DNA of 64,000 bases from Halobacterium salinarum DSM 3754 (lineage in GTDB: Archaea; Halobacteriota; Halobacteria; Halobacteriales; Halobacteriaceae), in the NCBI RefSeq assembly GCF_008124605.1, contig NZ_VRYN01000002.1, positions 480,558 through 544,557 of the forward strand, in the 5' to 3' direction. Shown here one piece after another: positions 55,845 through 63,898 of the stretch (position 1 is the first letter of the stretch; each line of letters begins with the position of its first letter). Under the pieces are notes generated by a model that was not told where the DNA came from, searched no databases, and was given only the letters and a program-made list of their open reading frames with translations. Both the position numbers and the translations under genes were made by a program.

Positions 55845-56669
55845 ATGGTTTCAGTAGCGCTTTTCGGGAGCCGTCCACTCAGTCGTTCCTGTCTAGAACT
55901 GCTTCATGAGGAATCCGAAATCTCTGTGGAAGCAGTTGTAACACATCCAGAAGGGCATGATGGATGGTGGGATGGGGCGCTCCGATCCAAGGCAGAGGAA
56001 TACGGGTATCCAGTTATAGAGGAAAATGAGGTTTTCGAGTGCGAACTTGATTACATTATCAGCGTACTCTATTACGAAATCCTTGATGCAGAACTCCTAG
56101 AGCATCCAAAGCAGGGAGGGTTGAATCTTCATCAAGCAGAACTCCCCCGGTACCGGGGTAGCAATACGTTTAGCCACGCGATTATGAACGCACGCGACGA
56201 CGATTACTGGAAGTACGGAACTACGCTGCACTTCATGTCCGAAGAGGTTGACGAAGGGGATATCGTTGCCCGCAAATTCGTAGATATCACTGAGGAAGAC
56301 ACCTCAAAGTCATTGTATAAGAAGGCGGAACAAGCCTCGATTGAATTGTTTGAGGAACAGCTTCCGAATATTATCTCGGGCGAGGTTCAATCGATGCGAA
56401 CTCCCCAGTCGGAGTTTGATGAGAAAACGTATTTCTACAATAAGACGAGCTTGGACGGCGAAAAGTGGATACCACTAGAACAGCTCGTGAATGACGGTTC
56501 CTTAGAAGTGTATGATATGATTCGTGCACTTGATTTCCCGCCATTTGAGCCGGCATACACGAAAATTGACGGGAAGAAGGTCTATCTCACGAAGACGTCG
56601 TACGAGGATCTTCCGGTCGCTACTCCGGAAGGGAGGGAAAATAACGGGGGATCCGTACTTAGCCAATGA
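55845..56669 (+). CDS. Formyltransferase, probably acting on an amino sugar nucleotide
   Basis: Methionyl-tRNA formyltransferase-fold enzyme of 274 residues. The catalytic triad of 10-formyl-tetrahydrofolate formyltransferases is present: Asn94 and His96 in GGLNLHQAELPRYRG (about 91-105) and Asp139 in EEVDEGDIVA (about 133-142). An initiator tRNA formyltransferase is not expected in archaea, and this gene opens an operon of sugar nucleotide genes with 4-bp overlaps. So N-formylation of a UDP-aminosugar, as in bacterial sugar N-formyltransferases, is the likely reaction. Lower GC and codon use unlike the chromosome mark it as part of a transferred island. Confidence 0.82.
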   Translation: MVSVALFGSRPLSRSCLELLHEESEISVEAVVTHPEGHDGWWDGALRSKAEEYGYPVIEENEVFECELDYIISVLYYEILDAELLEHPKQGGLNLHQAELPRYRGSNTFSHAIMNARDDDYWKYGTTLHFMSEEVDEGDIVARKFVDITEEDTSKSLYKKAEQASIELFEEQLPNIISGEVQSMRTPQSEFDEKTYFYNKTSLDGEKWIPLEQLVNDGSLEVYDMIRALDFPPFEPAYTKIDGKKVYLTKTSYEDLPVATPEGRENNGGSVLSQ

Positions 56670-57751
56670 TTTCGATTGCTTCACCGGAATTGAAAGAGGA
56701 AGAGAAACAGCGAGTTAAGGAGGTTCTTGACTCCGGGATGATTGCAGACGGGCCCGAGGTTCGATCTTTCGAGGATGAGTTTGCGTCGTTCTGTGGGACA
56801 GAACACGGAGTTGCTACATCAAACGGAACGACAGCCCTCCACACCGCATTCGAAGCACTCGGGATCGGGAACGGTGATACAGTTGTTACCTCGCCGTTCT
56901 CGTTTGTTGCGAGTGCAAATGCTATTCGGCTTGCTGGGGCGACCCCAGTATTCGCAGATATCGACCCGGAGACATTCAATCTCGATCCGCAAGCGGTTGA
57001 GGATATCGTTCGCCAACGTGACGTAGATGCTATTCTAGCCGTCCACCTCTACGGCCTCCCTGCGGACTTAGGGCAGTTACAAGATATCGCAGATGAGCAT
57101 GATCTTGTACTTGTAGAGGATGCAGCCCAAGCTCACGGCGCAGAATACGATGACATGAAAGTCGGGTCGTTCGGAGATGCAGCCTGCTTCTCGTTCTATC
57201 CGACAAAGAACATGACCACTGGCGAAGGCGGTATGATAACCACTGATCGAGACGATGTCGCCGAACAGGCAGCAAGTTTCGCAAATCACGGCCGTTCTGT
57301 GGACGGTGGATACGAGCATGTCCGAGTTGGCCAGAACTATCGGATGACCAGTATTGCGGCGGTCATCGGGCAGGTGCAGCTAGACCGGCTTCCGGAGTAC
57401 GTTGAAACTCGCCGTGCGAACGCAGCACTGCTCAACCGCGGGCTTGCTGACTCAGACCTCATTACACCAGTCGAACCGAATGGTTGCCGGCATTCGTATC
57501 ACCAGTACACTGTTCGAGTTGACGACCGTGACAAACTTGCAGAATCCCTTGAAAACGCCGGTGTGGGAACAGGGGTGTATTATCCGACACCGATTCACAA
57601 GCAGCCAGCCTATGAGGATATTACGTGTAGTGCACCCGTTGCCGAGGAAGTCGCGAACGATGTACTCTCTCTCCCGGTTCATCCTGACCTCTCACCAGTA
57701 GACATCGAAACGATCACGCAAGCAGTTCACGAATACGAGGCACAACAATGA
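56666..57751 (+). CDS. DegT/DnrJ/EryC1 sugar aminotransferase (WbpE-like)
   Basis: PLP-dependent aminotransferase making an aminosugar nucleotide; 361 residues. The PLP lysine is Lys181 in SFYPTKNMTTGEGG, with DAAQAHGAE (Asp152) contacting the cofactor ring. SPFSFVASANAIRLAG (about 76-91) and YPTPIHKQPAY (about 307-317) are family segments. Next to the oxidoreductase and UDP-sugar dehydrogenase genes, it fits WbpE, which adds the 3-amino group to UDP-3-keto-GlcNAcA. Both ends overlap neighbours by 4 bp. Confidence 0.9.
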   Translation: MISIASPELKEEEKQRVKEVLDSGMIADGPEVRSFEDEFASFCGTEHGVATSNGTTALHTAFEALGIGNGDTVVTSPFSFVASANAIRLAGATPVFADIDPETFNLDPQAVEDIVRQRDVDAILAVHLYGLPADLGQLQDIADEHDLVLVEDAAQAHGAEYDDMKVGSFGDAACFSFYPTKNMTTGEGGMITTDRDDVAEQAASFANHGRSVDGGYEHVRVGQNYRMTSIAAVIGQVQLDRLPEYVETRRANAALLNRGLADSDLITPVEPNGCRHSYHQYTVRVDDRDKLAESLENAGVGTGVYYPTPIHKQPAYEDITCSAPVAEEVANDVLSLPVHPDLSPVDIETITQAVHEYEAQQ

Positions 57752-58716
57752 GTCGTCAACAAGAGACGCTCAATACCGGGGTGATCGGTACCGGTAGTAT
57801 GGGCCGTCATCATGCACGGGTCTACAGTGAGATTCCAGAATCGAGCTTATCCGGGATATATGATGTTGACGACGAACAGGCGGCTCAGGTGGCAGCGGAA
57901 AATGGAACAAAACCACGTGGGCTTGAGGAACTCCTTACGCGGGTTGACGCTGTATCGATTGCTGTGCCGACGATTCATCACTATGAGATTGCAAAGCAGT
58001 GTATAGAACACGGCGTCCACGTACTGGTTGAGAAACCGTTCGTCGATGAACAGCAACAAGGCGAAGAGTTAATCGAGCTTGCCGAGGAAAATGATGTTCA
58101 AATTCAGGTTGGACACATCGAACGGTTTAATCCAGCGGTTGTAGCACTCAAGGACATTATTCCGGATATCGATATTATCAGTGTGAAAGCTGAGCGACTT
58201 GGCCCGCCACTTGACCGGACGATGAACGACAGTGTCGTGAAGGACCTGATGATTCACGACATCGACATCCTACTGTGGCTGATTGACGAGAACGTTTCGT
58301 CAGTTTCTGCACTCGACAGCGATGAGGCATACACAACCGCGAACTTCGAATTTGAAGATGGCTCAATCGGAAGCCTGACTGCTAGTCGCGTCACACAACG
58401 AAAAGTTCGAACACTCACGATTACCACGCATTCGTGCCGAATCGATGTCGACTATATCGACCAGTCAGTTGAGGTTTATCGGCATTCGCTCCCAGAGTAC
58501 ATTGAGGAGAATGGGGATGTCCGGTACCGGCACGAAAGTATCGTGGAACGTCCGATGGTGGAAAACGAGGAGCCGCTGAAGAGCGAGCTATCTTCATTTA
58601 TTGACTCAGTTCGATCTAATGAAACACCGGAAGTATCGGGTCGTGACGGGCTACGTGCAGTCGAGTACGTCAACAAGATCGAAAAAATGGCCAATTCGGA
58701 AGATAATTCAAAATGA
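57748..58716 (+). CDS. Gfo/Idh/MocA oxidoreductase (WbpB-like)
   Basis: NAD(P)-dependent sugar oxidoreductase of 322 residues. N-terminal motif GVIGTGSMGRHHARVYSEIP (about 10-29), then the family lysine in VEKPFVDEQQ (about 94-103), and a central VGHIERFNPAVVAL (about 118-131). In the WbpA-WbpB-WbpE-WbpI route this class oxidises the 3-position of UDP-GlcNAcA before transamination. It overlaps its neighbours by 4 bp on both sides and shares their lower GC content. Confidence 0.88.
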   Translation: MSRQQETLNTGVIGTGSMGRHHARVYSEIPESSLSGIYDVDDEQAAQVAAENGTKPRGLEELLTRVDAVSIAVPTIHHYEIAKQCIEHGVHVLVEKPFVDEQQQGEELIELAEENDVQIQVGHIERFNPAVVALKDIIPDIDIISVKAERLGPPLDRTMNDSVVKDLMIHDIDILLWLIDENVSSVSALDSDEAYTTANFEFEDGSIGSLTASRVTQRKVRTLTITTHSCRIDVDYIDQSVEVYRHSLPEYIEENGDVRYRHESIVERPMVENEEPLKSELSSFIDSVRSNETPEVSGRDGLRAVEYVNKIEKMANSEDNSK

Positions 58717-60077
58717 GTGAAACAGCAGGTACACAGTCGCTATACGGGGCCGATAGAGCTGGGTCAGAGCTTCGTGATGCCTTTACGAGCGGGCAGGTTC
58801 CGGTCGCCGTCTACGGGCTTGGAAAAATGGGACTCCCGCTTGCTGCGGTGTACGGGGACATCACCGGGAACGTTATCGGTGCGGACATCGACCCAGACGT
58901 AGTTGCATCGATTGAGCGAGGGGAAAGCCACGTCGACCGGGAGCCAGGATTAGACGAACTCGTCGGAGAGTTAGTAGATGCCGGCAAGCTTCAAGCTGTG
59001 GAGGAACCACTCGAAGCCGCGTTAGAGGCAACCGTTCACGTTATCATCGTGCCAACGCTTATCGACGAACAGAATCGACCAGACCTCTCAGTCGTCGAGG
59101 CAGTGAGTGAAGAGATTGGTAAGGGACTGAACGAGGGTGACTTCGTGATTATTGAGTCTACTGTTCCACCACAGACGTGCAGGAACGTCGTTCTTCCAAT
59201 CCTCGAAGAAGAGAGTGGACTCTCTCTAGGTGACTTCGGATTAGCGTTCTGCCCGGAACGCACAGCAAGCGGCCGCGCGCTAAAGGACATCCGTGGGTCA
59301 TACCCGAAGGTCGTCGGTGGTGCTGATGAAGAGAGTACAGCAGTTGCAGAGCTCATCTACGATGAGATAAACAGTAGCGGCGTCATCCCGACATCGGATA
59401 TCACGGTGGCGGAGGCGGTGAAGCTCTTCGAAGGACTGTATCGTGACGTGAACATCGCACTAGCGAACGAATTGGCGCGATTCACTGACGAGCTCGGAAT
59501 CGACGTCAACGAAGCCCTCGAAACGGCAAATACCGCACCGTATGTCGACCTCCATACCCCCGGTCCTGGCGTCGGTGGACACTGTATTCCGTATTACCCG
59601 TACTTCCTCATTCATCCGTTCGAGACAGACGCGCCACTGCTCAAGACGGCTCGTGAAATCAACGACAGGATGCCTAAGTTTGCCGTCCAGAAGCTCCAGG
59701 AGGAGTTCGAAGCAGAAGGCGGAGAGCTGCAGGGGTCGACAGTTCTGGTACTTGGGCTCACATACCGCCCAGGTGTTGAAGAGACGCGAGCGACACCAGC
59801 ACTCCCGATTGCCGAGCAGTTAATTGATCTCGGTGTGGACGTTCGACTCGTCGATCCGCTTCTCGAGGACTTCAGCGAATTTCCGGGAACACCAACGCCG
59901 CTTGATGAGATCTATGCCTGCAATCCGGATGCTGCGGTGATGGTCACTCCCCAGGAGGAGTTCGATGACATCAAGTGGAATCGATTTGACCCACTGGTGG
60001 TCATCGACGGCCGACAATCGCTCAACCTTGCAGAGACACCACATCGAGTGTACACGATCGGGAGTGGGGGGCAGTAA
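58713..60077 (+). CDS. UDP-sugar 6-dehydrogenase (WbpA/WecC-like)
   Basis: NAD-dependent UDP-sugar dehydrogenase, 454 residues, making a uronic acid nucleotide. Seen: dinucleotide motif VAVYGLGKMGLPLAAVYGD (about 32-50), CPERTASGRAL (about 178-188), and the active-site Cys in TPGPGVGGHCIPYYP (about 277-291). The C-terminal UDP-binding part has VLGLTYRPGVEETRATP (about 343-359). WbpA (UDP-GlcNAc) and WecC (UDP-ManNAc) share these features; the neighbours favour UDP-GlcNAc as substrate. It is the last of the four overlapping genes. Confidence 0.92.
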   Translation: MSETAGTQSLYGADRAGSELRDAFTSGQVPVAVYGLGKMGLPLAAVYGDITGNVIGADIDPDVVASIERGESHVDREPGLDELVGELVDAGKLQAVEEPLEAALEATVHVIIVPTLIDEQNRPDLSVVEAVSEEIGKGLNEGDFVIIESTVPPQTCRNVVLPILEEESGLSLGDFGLAFCPERTASGRALKDIRGSYPKVVGGADEESTAVAELIYDEINSSGVIPTSDITVAEAVKLFEGLYRDVNIALANELARFTDELGIDVNEALETANTAPYVDLHTPGPGVGGHCIPYYPYFLIHPFETDAPLLKTAREINDRMPKFAVQKLQEEFEAEGGELQGSTVLVLGLTYRPGVEETRATPALPIAEQLIDLGVDVRLVDPLLEDFSEFPGTPTPLDEIYACNPDAAVMVTPQEEFDDIKWNRFDPLVVIDGRQSLNLAETPHRVYTIGSGGQ

Positions 60078-60083
60078 CAGTCG

Positions 60084-60098
60084 TGCTCTGAGAGCACA
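60084..60098. terminator. Short hairpin after the four-gene operon
   Basis: GTGCTC/GAGCAC with a 3-nt loop (TGA), 7 bp after the dehydrogenase stop. No T-run follows, so a terminator role is uncertain. Confidence 0.25.
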
Positions 60099-60107
60099 TC
60101 GAACAGC

Positions 60108-60113
60108 ATAAGA
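60108..60113 (+). promoter_or_regulatory. TATA-like element of the 2-epimerase gene
   Basis: CATAAG about 32 nt before the ATG at 60143; suggests that the epimerase gene also has its own promoter. Confidence 0.35.
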
Positions 60114-60142
60114 AACTCGTAACCAAGACGTTTGGTATCACA

Positions 60143-61210
60143 ATGAAGATCATCTCCGTCGTCGGGGCGCGACCTCAGTTTATTAAGGCGTACGCTGTTT
60201 CCAATGAGCTACGGAAGGAACACGACGAGATTCTCGTGCACACGGGCCAGCACTACGACGAAGAGATGTCGGACGTGTTCTTCGAAGAACTCGACATCCC
60301 AAGGCCTGACCACAATCTCGGCGTTGGATCTGGTTCTCACGCGACGCAAACGGCAGAGATGATGATCGGGCTTGAGGAGTTAGTGCATCGTCACGAGCCG
60401 GACGTTATGCTGTGTTATGGGGACACGAACTCGACACTAGCCACAGGAGTCGTTGGTTCGAAAGAAGACGTTACACTTGCGCACGTCGAAGCTGGCCTCC
60501 GGAGTTTTAACCGAGAGATGCCAGAGGAAGTAAACCGTGTTCTGACCGACCACGCTGCAGATATTCTCTTTGCACCCAGCGAACGAGCAATGAACCATCT
60601 CGAGTCGGAAGGAATCGACGAGTACGCGTACAATGCCGGTGACGTGATGTACGATGCGTTGCTCAGTGTCCGAGAGAAGGCAGTCGCACAGTCAGATGTT
60701 TTAGAGGAACTCAATTTGTGGGACGACCCATACATTCTTGCAACGGTTCATCGTCCTCGAAATACGGACAATAGCGAGCGGCTCGAAACGATTCTAGAGA
60801 CACTTGCCGCAGATGAACGACGGGTCATTCTTCCTGCGCACCCTCGAACGGTCAATCGACTCGAACAACACGGCCTCTTAGATGCTATCGAGGAAGAGGC
60901 CACGCTCATCGACCCCGTCGGCTACCTTGACTTCATCAAACTTCAGGCGAACGCTGATGTCATTGTCACCGACTCCGGCGGTATCCAGAAGGAAGCGTTC
61001 TTCCTCGATGTTCCGTGTGTCACGCTCCGTGAAGAAACCGAGTGGCCTGAAACGGTCGAATCTGGCGGGAACGTTCTCGTCGGCGCTAACCAAGAAGCAA
61101 TTCAAGACGCACTCACGAATCTATCTCATTCGACATCCGATGCAGAGCCGTACGGCGATGGGAACGCAGCTAGAGAGATTCGGGGGGTTCTCGAAGGTTA
61201 CGACAAATAA
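60143..61210 (+). CDS. UDP-sugar 2-epimerase, WbpI-like
   Basis: Non-hydrolysing 2-epimerase of 355 residues. The N-terminus VVGARPQFIKAYAVSNEL (about 5-22) is of the WbpI type (G-A-R-P-Q-F-I-K-A); plain WecB usually reads G-T-R-P-E-A-I-K-M. Other family segments: HTGQHYDEEMSDVFFEEL (about 33-50), VEAGLRSFNREMPEEVNR (about 115-132), TVHRPRNTDN and DSGGIQKEAFFLDVP (about 275-289). WbpI epimerises UDP-2,3-diacetamido-glucuronic acid to the manno form, which fits the preceding operon. Confidence 0.85.
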   Translation: MKIISVVGARPQFIKAYAVSNELRKEHDEILVHTGQHYDEEMSDVFFEELDIPRPDHNLGVGSGSHATQTAEMMIGLEELVHRHEPDVMLCYGDTNSTLATGVVGSKEDVTLAHVEAGLRSFNREMPEEVNRVLTDHAADILFAPSERAMNHLESEGIDEYAYNAGDVMYDALLSVREKAVAQSDVLEELNLWDDPYILATVHRPRNTDNSERLETILETLAADERRVILPAHPRTVNRLEQHGLLDAIEEEATLIDPVGYLDFIKLQANADVIVTDSGGIQKEAFFLDVPCVTLREETEWPETVESGGNVLVGANQEAIQDALTNLSHSTSDAEPYGDGNAAREIRGVLEGYDK

Positions 61211-61211
61211 T

Positions 61212-62414
61212 TCAGCGGCGTTTTTCGATTGCCAACTGGTAAATCTCCTCGTTCTTTCGTGCGTTTTCCGCCCACGTGAGGTTGTTCCGCACGTACTCAC
61301 TGGCATTCTTTCCAATCTTCTGTACCTTCGATGGACTGTCTAGGAGGTCGGTCAGTAAGTCCGTGATCGCCTGGGGGTTGTTCGGTGGGATGAGATATCC
61401 GGTTTCCCCGTTCTCGACGAATTCAGATGGACCCTCACCCTCACAACCGATTACCGGACATCCACAAGCCATCGCCTCGATGTACGCGATTCCGAACGCT
61501 TCCTCGGTACTTGGGAGTGCCATCACATCTGCTGCTTTCAGTTTCGATAGAACATCCTCGTGATCGGGGACGTATCCCGTGAGATGAACATACCCTTCAA
61601 GCCCCTTACTTTTAACTTGCTGCTCTAAACTATCTCGATTTGGGCCACTTCCAATAATTAAGTAGTATGGGCGTTCGTCGTCCTCTATGGCCGAGATAGC
61701 GTCAATTACAACACTGTGATTCTTTCTCTTGATTAGGTTGCCGACAGACGCGACTACAATTCGATTCTCCGAGAATACCTCGGAAAGATTTGCTTTTGGG
61801 ACGGACTTCACCCCATCCAGTTCAATGCCGTTAAAAATAACTTGACTATTAGAGAGGCTTGAGAAGTGTGACTCAGCCTCCCTTTTCAGTACACCACTAT
61901 TGAAAACGACCTGCTCTGACACTTCAAAGACCTCTCTAATCTGTCTCCGACAAATCGGATTTTTCGCTGATTTATAAATACTGGCACCGTGGACAGTCGT
62001 CACTAGGGGGATATCCAATCGACGACTGGTAGGAAGACACGCGTAGCCGTCTGGAAGAGGTACGTGGGCGTTGATTACGTCAGGGGAGAACGTGCTGGAC
62101 TCAAGATTTGAGATGGCGCTGTCGACGGTACGGCGAACATTTTTCGCGACGAGGGGGAGTGTGTGGCGTGACGGGAGCGAGACGTACTTCGGGTAGGAGA
62201 CATCGATGCCGTCAATCTGACTCTGGTTGGGCGTATCTCGAAATCGCGCCCAGCGATCCGGTAAATGGGGGACCTTCGGAACGTACGGGGTCGGTGAGAG
62301 AACTCTGATTGAGTGCCCTCTCTCCTGTAGTGCCTGCGCCTGCTGGTGGACGAATATTCCCGGTACAGAATCCGCCGGAGTCGGATACAGGTGTGAGACA
62401 ACGAGGATATTCAT
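61212..62414 (-). CDS. Glycosyltransferase family 4
   Basis: GT-B-fold glycosyltransferase of 400 residues. The N-terminal MNILVVSHLYPTPADSVPGI (1-20) has the usual acceptor-domain start. The donor-domain motif is ALPSTEEAFGIAYIEAMACG (about 304-323) with E-x7-E glutamates, followed by CPVIGCEGEGPSEFV. It converges with the 2-epimerase gene (1 bp between stops) and probably transfers a sugar of the local pathway in the cytoplasm before export. The sugar donor is unknown. Confidence 0.9.
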   Translation of the reverse strand: MNILVVSHLYPTPADSVPGIFVHQQAQALQERGHSIRVLSPTPYVPKVPHLPDRWARFRDTPNQSQIDGIDVSYPKYVSLPSRHTLPLVAKNVRRTVDSAISNLESSTFSPDVINAHVPLPDGYACLPTSRRLDIPLVTTVHGASIYKSAKNPICRRQIREVFEVSEQVVFNSGVLKREAESHFSSLSNSQVIFNGIELDGVKSVPKANLSEVFSENRIVVASVGNLIKRKNHSVVIDAISAIEDDERPYYLIIGSGPNRDSLEQQVKSKGLEGYVHLTGYVPDHEDVLSKLKAADVMALPSTEEAFGIAYIEAMACGCPVIGCEGEGPSEFVENGETGYLIPPNNPQAITDLLTDLLDSPSKVQKIGKNASEYVRNNLTWAENARKNEEIYQLAIEKRR

Positions 62415-62449
62415 GGGGAGTTCATTCGAGAACCACTACTGCAGTTGGT

Positions 62450-63595
62450 TCATTCAACAACATTTCGAATCACGTTTGCGAGTTTCTTGGCGGATCTCTC
62501 CCGGGTGTACTCGGCATATGGCCCACTACCTAAAGATTCAGGTTGTTGTTCAATGATTTCTAAAAGCGTATTCTTGATTCGGCTTGTTTCGTTGGTAGCT
62601 ACGTACCCAAATTCGAACCGTTCGATTACCTCTATCATTGACCCATCAGGACCACAACCCAATATCGGCGTATTGCACGCCATATAATCGAAGATTTTCG
62701 TCGTCATCTCCTGTGGAGATCCACCAGAGACGGCTAACCCGAGGTTTGCTCTCTGAATTCTCCGTGCTACCTCTTTTCGGTCAACGTACCCAGTGCACTC
62801 GTAGTGCTGTTTCAGGCCATATCGCTTAATAGAATCCCGGACATGTTCCTCCAGGTTACCAACGTGAACGAACGATACGTTGTACTGGGACTGAATATCA
62901 GAAAGCGCCTTCAGGAATGGGTCTGGATCTCGGAAGTCACTAAACTTTCCAGCGTAGACAATCTCGAACTCATCCCTGGGTTTCGTCTCCAATTGTGGGA
63001 AATCCTCCCGATCATATCCGTTCTCGACCGTGTACAACTTTCCACTTATTTCAGGATATTCGTCAGCGTATGCGTTTCTGATTCCATCTGTGGCCACCGT
63101 GACAGCGTCCGCAGCTCGAAGTACACGTGGTTCAAGAAACTGCGAAGTTTTCTCGTACAGACGACCGAAAGTCGTAGTCAAGTCGTTGTAAGGATGAAGC
63201 GTCCATGAATCCCGTAGATCAACGATGAAGTCTGTATCAATTATTTTCTTGCAGAAGGGGACTGTGGCTAAGGGGAGAAATGGGTTTGCAGTTTGCCAGA
63301 TGCAGTCAAAGTGGAACTCATCGTGCAGATTATGAATTTTTCGTGAAACTGGAATCGACCACCGGATGTTGTCGAAGTTTTTCTCAACCCCATTAAATGG
63401 TCTCTTGACTCTATGGACCGTTGCACCACTCTCATCAGAAACTCCTGAAGGACGGTTGTTCTGATTTGGTTGGCTGGAAATAACGTGGATATCCAATCTA
63501 TCCGACAAATACTTCGCGAATTTCGCGATACGTACTGCACCGACCCCACCTTCCGGGGGGTAATAATATCCGATTAGTAATACCCGCTTCGGCAC
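62450..63595 (-). CDS. Glycosyltransferase family 4
   Basis: GT-B glycosyltransferase, 381 residues with the GTG start chosen at 63595 (MPKRVLLIGYYYPPEGG). This start is about 26 nt after the TATA box TATTTATA (63618-63625), so the transcript would be leaderless; the upstream GTG at 63616 would lie almost in the box. The glycine-rich N-terminal loop is PPEGGVGAVRIAKF. The donor domain has YECTGYVDRKEVARRIQRAN and a weaker E-x7-E region (LAVSGGSPQEMTTKIFDYMA). It sits 35 bp before the next GT4 gene and is likely co-transcribed with it. Confidence 0.88.
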   Translation of the reverse strand: MPKRVLLIGYYYPPEGGVGAVRIAKFAKYLSDRLDIHVISSQPNQNNRPSGVSDESGATVHRVKRPFNGVEKNFDNIRWSIPVSRKIHNLHDEFHFDCIWQTANPFLPLATVPFCKKIIDTDFIVDLRDSWTLHPYNDLTTTFGRLYEKTSQFLEPRVLRAADAVTVATDGIRNAYADEYPEISGKLYTVENGYDREDFPQLETKPRDEFEIVYAGKFSDFRDPDPFLKALSDIQSQYNVSFVHVGNLEEHVRDSIKRYGLKQHYECTGYVDRKEVARRIQRANLGLAVSGGSPQEMTTKIFDYMACNTPILGCGPDGSMIEVIERFEFGYVATNETSRIKNTLLEIIEQQPESLGSGPYAEYTRERSAKKLANVIRNVVE

Positions 63596-63612
63596 AGATG
63601 AGTAGTAGGTCA

Positions 63613-63630
63613 GCACGTATAAATACGTGC
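63613..63630 (-). promoter_or_regulatory. Palindrome overlapping a glycosyltransferase promoter
   Basis: GCACGTAT-AA-ATACGTGC is a perfect 8-bp inverted repeat that contains the TATA box TATTTATA of the glycosyltransferase gene. A repressor bound here would exclude the basal machinery. Confidence 0.55.
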
Positions 63631-63898
63631 CGAATAGATCTTGAAAAACTAGCTAATTGTCAGGCGGATTTGTCGAGTGCTCATCTGTTCTAGTTTAGTG
63701 ACGGAGTGAAGCAGGATCTCAGCGGAGACTATACCGAATTGAGGCGGATTAGCTCAGGAGACTGGGTTCGCTGGAGCAGGCAGTCGCTGATTTGTTGTGT
63801 GATACCTTCGAGGCGGCGCACTCACAGCCGTGAGTGCGTCGCCGTTCCAGCGCTGCCGCTATCGACACAGGTGCTTCCCCGGTCGTCAGGCGAGTTCG
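63631..63898. other. Gene-free right-hand stretch with two hairpins
   Basis: No gene seen. Two strong inverted repeats occur: GGCGGCGCACTCAC (63812-63825) with GTGAGTGCGTCGCC (63830-63843), 13 of 14 paired, and GTCAGGCGAGTTC (63885-63897) with GAACTCGCCTGAC (63905-63917), perfect over 13 bp. Confidence 0.5.
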
